A DNA stretch of 64,000 bases from NCBI RefSeq assembly GCF_965233615.1, contig NZ_OZ247495.1; one strand, given 5' to 3'. A model generated the notes under the pieces. It made no database searches, was not told the DNA's origin, and saw nothing but the letters and a program-made list of their open reading frames with translations. Shown here piece by piece: positions 61,091-64,000 of the stretch; position 1 is the first letter of the stretch; every line of letters starts with the position of its first letter. The DNA is from Pelagibius sp028280305. GTDB lineage: Bacteria > Pseudomonadota > Alphaproteobacteria > Kiloniellales > Kiloniellaceae. The position numbers and the translations under genes are program-made.

Positions 61091-61489
61091 ATGGCGATGA
61101 GCGATCCCCTCGGTGATATGCTGACGCGTATCCGCAACGGGCAACGGACCGGAAAGTCGAAGGTCCGGGCGCCGGCTTCCAAGCTGCGCTCCAATGTCCT
61201 TGAGGTTCTGCAACGCGAAGGTTACATCCGCGGTTATCACACGGAAGCTCTGAACAGCGGCCTCAACGAGGTCGAAATCGAGCTGAAGTACAACGATGGT
61301 GCGCCGGTGATCCAGGAGATTGCCCGCGTGTCGCGCCCGGGTCGCCGGGTGTATTCGAAGATCAAGGAGCTGCCGCGGATCTACAACGGTCTCGGCATCA
61401 CCATCCTTTCCACGCCGCGCGGGGTCATGTCCGACCAGGAAGCGCGGGCGGCGAATGTCGGTGGTGAAGTGCTTTGCCGCGTCTTCTAA
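61091..61489 (+). CDS. rpsH: 30S ribosomal protein S8
   Basis: 132 residues; DPLGDMLTRIRNGQRTGKSK and the C-terminal STPRGVMSDQEARAANVGGE, ending LCRVF. In E. coli S8 represses the spc operon. Confidence 0.97.
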   Translation: MAMSDPLGDMLTRIRNGQRTGKSKVRAPASKLRSNVLEVLQREGYIRGYHTEALNSGLNEVEIELKYNDGAPVIQEIARVSRPGRRVYSKIKELPRIYNGLGITILSTPRGVMSDQEARAANVGGEVLCRVF

Positions 61490-61516
61490 GGCGCAAGAGT
61501 TGAGGGACTGACAGTC

Positions 61517-62050
61517 ATGTCACGTGTAGGCAAGAACCCCGTCGAAGTGCCCAGCGGCGTTGAAGTCGCGGTAAAGGGTGGCTTGGTTTCGGCCAAGGGT
61601 AAGTTGGGTGTCCTGGATTATCAGGCGACCGACGATGTCGAGATCAGCCAGGAAGACGGCAAGGTCTGGGTCAAGCCGGCCAATGACGGCAAGCGCGCCC
61701 GCGCCATGTGGGGCACGGTGCGTTCGCGCATCCAGAACATGGTGGTCGGCGTCTCCGAAGGTTTCACCAAGAACCTGGAGATCAACGGCGTCGGCTATCG
61801 TGCGGCGGTCCAGGGGCAGTCCCTGAACCTGCAGCTCGGTTTCAGCCACGACGTGCTCTATCCGATCCCCGAGGGCATCACCATCAAGTGTGAGAAGCCG
61901 ACGGCGATCTCGGTGAGCGGCGCAGACAAGCAGAAAGTCGGCCAGGTGGCGGCTGAAATCCGCAGCTATCGTCCGCCCGAGCCCTACAAGGGCAAGGGCG
62001 TGAAGTACGCGGACGAAGTCATCCTGCGCAAGGAAGGCAAGAAGAAGTAA
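61517..62050 (+). CDS. rplF: 50S ribosomal protein L6
   Basis: 177 residues, two tandem L6 folds; MSRVGKNPVEVPSGVEVAVK at the start and the signature PEPYKGKGVKYADEVILRKE at the end. Confidence 0.97.
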   Translation: MSRVGKNPVEVPSGVEVAVKGGLVSAKGKLGVLDYQATDDVEISQEDGKVWVKPANDGKRARAMWGTVRSRIQNMVVGVSEGFTKNLEINGVGYRAAVQGQSLNLQLGFSHDVLYPIPEGITIKCEKPTAISVSGADKQKVGQVAAEIRSYRPPEPYKGKGVKYADEVILRKEGKKK

Positions 62051-62054
62051 GACC

Positions 62055-62417
62055 ATGAAGACTTCAAAACAGCTACAGGAACGGCGCAAAAACCGGATTC
62101 GCTCCCGGCTCCGCCGCAAGAGCAGCGACCAGCCGCGTCTGTCGGTTTTTCGCTCCGGCAAGCACATCTACGCGCAGGTTATCGACGATAGCCGGGGCGT
62201 AACGCTGGCGGCCGCTTCCAGCATCGACGGCTCCTTGAAAGAGAAGCTGAAGAACGGCGCCGACAAGGCCGCCGCGGCCGAGGTCGGCAAGCTGGTGGCC
62301 GAGCGCGCCAAGGCGGCCGGTGTCAAAGAGGTCGTCTTCGACCGTGGTAGTTACCTCTTTCACGGGCGCGTTAAAGCGCTGGCGGATGCCGCCCGTGAAG
62401 GCGGATTGGCGTTCTAA
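62055..62417 (+). CDS. rplR: 50S ribosomal protein L18
   Basis: 120 residues; RLSVFRSGKHIYAQVIDDSR and the ending FDRGSYLFHGRVKALADAAR. Binds 5S rRNA with L5. Confidence 0.97.
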   Translation: MKTSKQLQERRKNRIRSRLRRKSSDQPRLSVFRSGKHIYAQVIDDSRGVTLAAASSIDGSLKEKLKNGADKAAAAEVGKLVAERAKAAGVKEVVFDRGSYLFHGRVKALADAAREGGLAF

Positions 62418-62431
62418 GGAAAGATAAGGCT

Positions 62432-63007
62432 ATGGCACGATCTCCCCGTGAAGGACGGTCCCGCGACGACCGCCGGCAGCGCGACAATGATGAGCCGGAA
62501 CTGATTGAGAAATTGGTTGGGATCAACCGCGTTGCGAAGGTGGTCAAGGGTGGCCGGCGCTTCGGTTTCGCCGCCCTGGTGGTGGTGGGCGACGGCCGCG
62601 GCCGGGTCGGTCACGGCCACGGCAAGGCGCGTGAGGTGCCCGAGGCGATCCGCAAGGCGACCGAGCAGGCCAAGAAGGGCATGGTTCGGGTGCCGCTGCG
62701 CGAGGGCCGGACCCTGCATCATGACATCAAGGGGCGCTTCGGTGCCGGCAGAGTGCTGATGCGGGCGGCCGAGGCCGGTACCGGCATCATCGCCGGCGGC
62801 CCGATGCGCGCCGTTTTCGAAGCCCTGGGCGTGCAGGACGTGGTCGCCAAGTCGGTCGGCAGTTCCAATCCCCACAACATGATCCGCGCCACTTTCGAGG
62901 CGCTGGAGCGCAGTGTCAGCCCGCGCATGGTTGCGCAGCGCCGCGGCAAGAAGGTTGCCGAGGTGCTCGGCAAGCGTGATACGGCGGCTGCCGAGGCGAG
63001 GGAGTAA
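62432..63007 (+). CDS. rpsE: 30S ribosomal protein S5
   Basis: 191 residues. A charged N-terminal extension (SPREGRSRDDRRQRDNDE) precedes the S5 double-stranded-RNA-like domain with VVKGGRRFGFAALVVVGDG and GIIAGGPMRAVFEALGVQDV. Forms the mRNA entry with S3 and S4. Confidence 0.97.
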   Translation: MARSPREGRSRDDRRQRDNDEPELIEKLVGINRVAKVVKGGRRFGFAALVVVGDGRGRVGHGHGKAREVPEAIRKATEQAKKGMVRVPLREGRTLHHDIKGRFGAGRVLMRAAEAGTGIIAGGPMRAVFEALGVQDVVAKSVGSSNPHNMIRATFEALERSVSPRMVAQRRGKKVAEVLGKRDTAAAEARE

Positions 63008-63012
63008 GGCCA

Positions 63013-63207
63013 ATGGCTGCGGCAAAGAAAACCCTGAAGGTCACCCAGATCGGCAGCCCCATTGGTCGGCGCAAAGACCAGCGGGCAACCCTGGTGGGCC
63101 TCGGACTGAACAAAATGAACCGTTCGCGCGAACTGGAAGACACACCTTCGGTGCGCGGCATGATCAACAAGGTTAGCCATCTGGTGCGTGTCGAAGGCGA
63201 AGCCTGA
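63013..63207 (+). CDS. rpmD: 50S ribosomal protein L30
   Basis: 64 residues; LKVTQIGSPIGRRKDQRATL and LGLNKMNRSRELEDTPSVRG. Present in only some bacteria; standard position between rpsE and rplO. Confidence 0.95.
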   Translation: MAAAKKTLKVTQIGSPIGRRKDQRATLVGLGLNKMNRSRELEDTPSVRGMINKVSHLVRVEGEA

Positions 63208-63264
63208 GACGCGATGGGTTGTGGCGGGCGGCTCCCAGGACCAGCCCGTTAGGGACGAAAAGCG

Positions 63265-63759
63265 ATGAAACTCAATCAGTTGAGCGACAATCAGGGCGCC
63301 ACCAAAAACCGCAAGCGCATCGGGCGCGGTATCGGTTCGGGCAAGGGCAAGACCTCGGGCCAGGGCCACAAGGGCCAGAAGGCGCGCTCCGGCGTGGCCA
63401 TCAAGGGCTTTGAGGGCGGCCAGATGCCGCTGCACCGGCGTCTGCCGAAGCGCGGCTTCAACAACATCTTTGCCAAGTCCTTCAAGGTCGTGAACCTCGG
63501 CCGCCTGCAGCAGGCGATCGACGCCGGCCGTCTGGATGCCAAGAAGCCGGTCGACGCCGCGGCGCTGCGCGAGGCCGGCCTGGTCAAGACCGCGGGCGAC
63601 GGCATCCGTTTGCTTGCAAAGGGTGAGCTCAAGGCCAAGATAGATGTGACCGTCGCCGGCGCCTCCAAGGCGGCGGTGGAAGCGGTCGAGAAAGCCGGCG
63701 GTTCCGTGACCGTCGTGGTCAAGGCACCGGTTGCCGAGGCCGCTCCGGCGTCCGAATGA
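63265..63759 (+). CDS. rplO: 50S ribosomal protein L15
   Basis: 164 residues; KRIGRGIGSGKGKTSGQGHK and GFEGGQMPLHRRLPKRGFNN are L15 signatures. C-terminal region ends in a short Ala/Glu-rich tail. 41 bases before secY. Confidence 0.97.
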   Translation: MKLNQLSDNQGATKNRKRIGRGIGSGKGKTSGQGHKGQKARSGVAIKGFEGGQMPLHRRLPKRGFNNIFAKSFKVVNLGRLQQAIDAGRLDAKKPVDAAALREAGLVKTAGDGIRLLAKGELKAKIDVTVAGASKAAVEAVEKAGGSVTVVVKAPVAEAAPASE

Positions 63760-63800
63760 TCGGGAGGCCCAGGCCGCCCCGAACCCGAGAGAGATAGCCC

Positions 63801-64000
63801 ATGGCCTCTGCTGCCGAGCAACTTGCCGCCAACATCAACTTCGGCGCCTTCGCCAAGGCGCCGGAACTGAAGAAGCGCATCTGGTTTACGCTCGGGGCCC
63901 TGATCATCTACCGGCTGGGAACCTATATTCCTATCCCCGGTGTCGATCCGCTGATTCTGGAGCAGATCTTCTCGCAGCAGGCCGGTGGCATCATCGGCGT
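63801..64000 (+). CDS. secY: SecY preprotein translocase channel, cut by the right edge
   Basis: Only the first 66 codons are inside the window. The ATG at 63801 has GAGAGA upstream. NFGAFAKAPELKKRIWFTLG leads into the first transmembrane helix, then YRLGTYIPIPGVDPLILEQI, the periplasmic loop typical of SecY. Standard last partner of the spc operon; pairs with SecE encoded at 37760. Confidence 0.95.
   Translation, partial: MASAAEQLAANINFGAFAKAPELKKRIWFTLGALIIYRLGTYIPIPGVDPLILEQIFSQQAGGIIG

Overview
The window is a 64 kb stretch of a GC-rich alphaproteobacterial chromosome. Gene content and protein style (EF-Tu, RpoB and RpoC sequences, CtrA-like TTAA boxes, the family mix) suggest the Rhodospirillales or a near relative. 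I cannot name a genus from sequence alone. There are no rRNA genes, insertion sequences, phage genes or CRISPR arrays. Two halves stand out: an accessory/metabolic half (1 to about 35.8 kb) and a core information-processing half (about 36 to 64 kb).

Accessory half. 1-1.7 kb: two SRPBCC/AHSA1-type proteins and a DUF899 protein. 1.9-5.1 kb: a divergent pair, a FAD-dependent oxidoreductase and an MttB-family methyltransferase, suggesting use of a methylated amine. 5.1-7.0 kb: a DMT-family exporter and a fatty acid desaturase. 7.2-10.8 kb: a tightly packed unit of XRE regulator, GFA-type zinc protein, leaderless PhnD-like binding protein and amidase. 11-14.3 kb: a degenerate SNase-like secreted protein and a motility/c-di-GMP neighbourhood (FliN-like, PilZ, YajQ). 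15.4-21.7 kb: an esterase, a gamma-butyrobetaine-hydroxylase-like dioxygenase, a polar amino-acid ABC binding protein and permease (no ATPase nearby) and a trimethylamine-dehydrogenase-type flavoprotein. 21.8-24.7 kb: a peroxiredoxin-like/2OG-oxygenase fusion, RidA, DUF3108 and a cupin. 24.7-28.1 kb is a scarred zone: tandem tiny membrane ORFs, a DCC thiol-oxidoreductase, a truncated bufferin operon (intact bufA-like DUF2282 gene plus only the first ~30 codons of a bufB/DUF692 gene), a YHS protein, and a mosaic direct duplication leading into a CIA30 gene. 28.2-34.8 kb: tRNA-Thr, then putrescine catabolism (puuC-like, aguB, spuC-like, puuA-like) with a GNAT gene. 34.9-35.8 kb: rlmB.

Core half. 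tRNA-Tyr, tRNA-Gly, tuf, tRNA-Trp, secE, nusG, rplK, rplA, (L10 leader) rplJ, rplL, rpoB, rpoC, followed by a strong promoter and the str operon (rpsL, rpsG, fusA, second tuf) and the S10/spc ribosomal protein operons from rpsJ to the start of secY, which runs off the right edge. The two tuf genes, 16.8 kb apart, encode the same protein and differ at only two synonymous positions that I can find.

The most unusual material is the 24.7-28.1 kb zone (decayed bufferin operon and mosaic duplication). Next are several conserved families that lack key residues: the peroxiredoxin-like domain without its cysteine, the hydroxylase without its zinc-site cysteines, and the SNase-like protein without its active-site motif. 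A canonical TTAA-N7-TTAA box overlaps the nusG stop codon.
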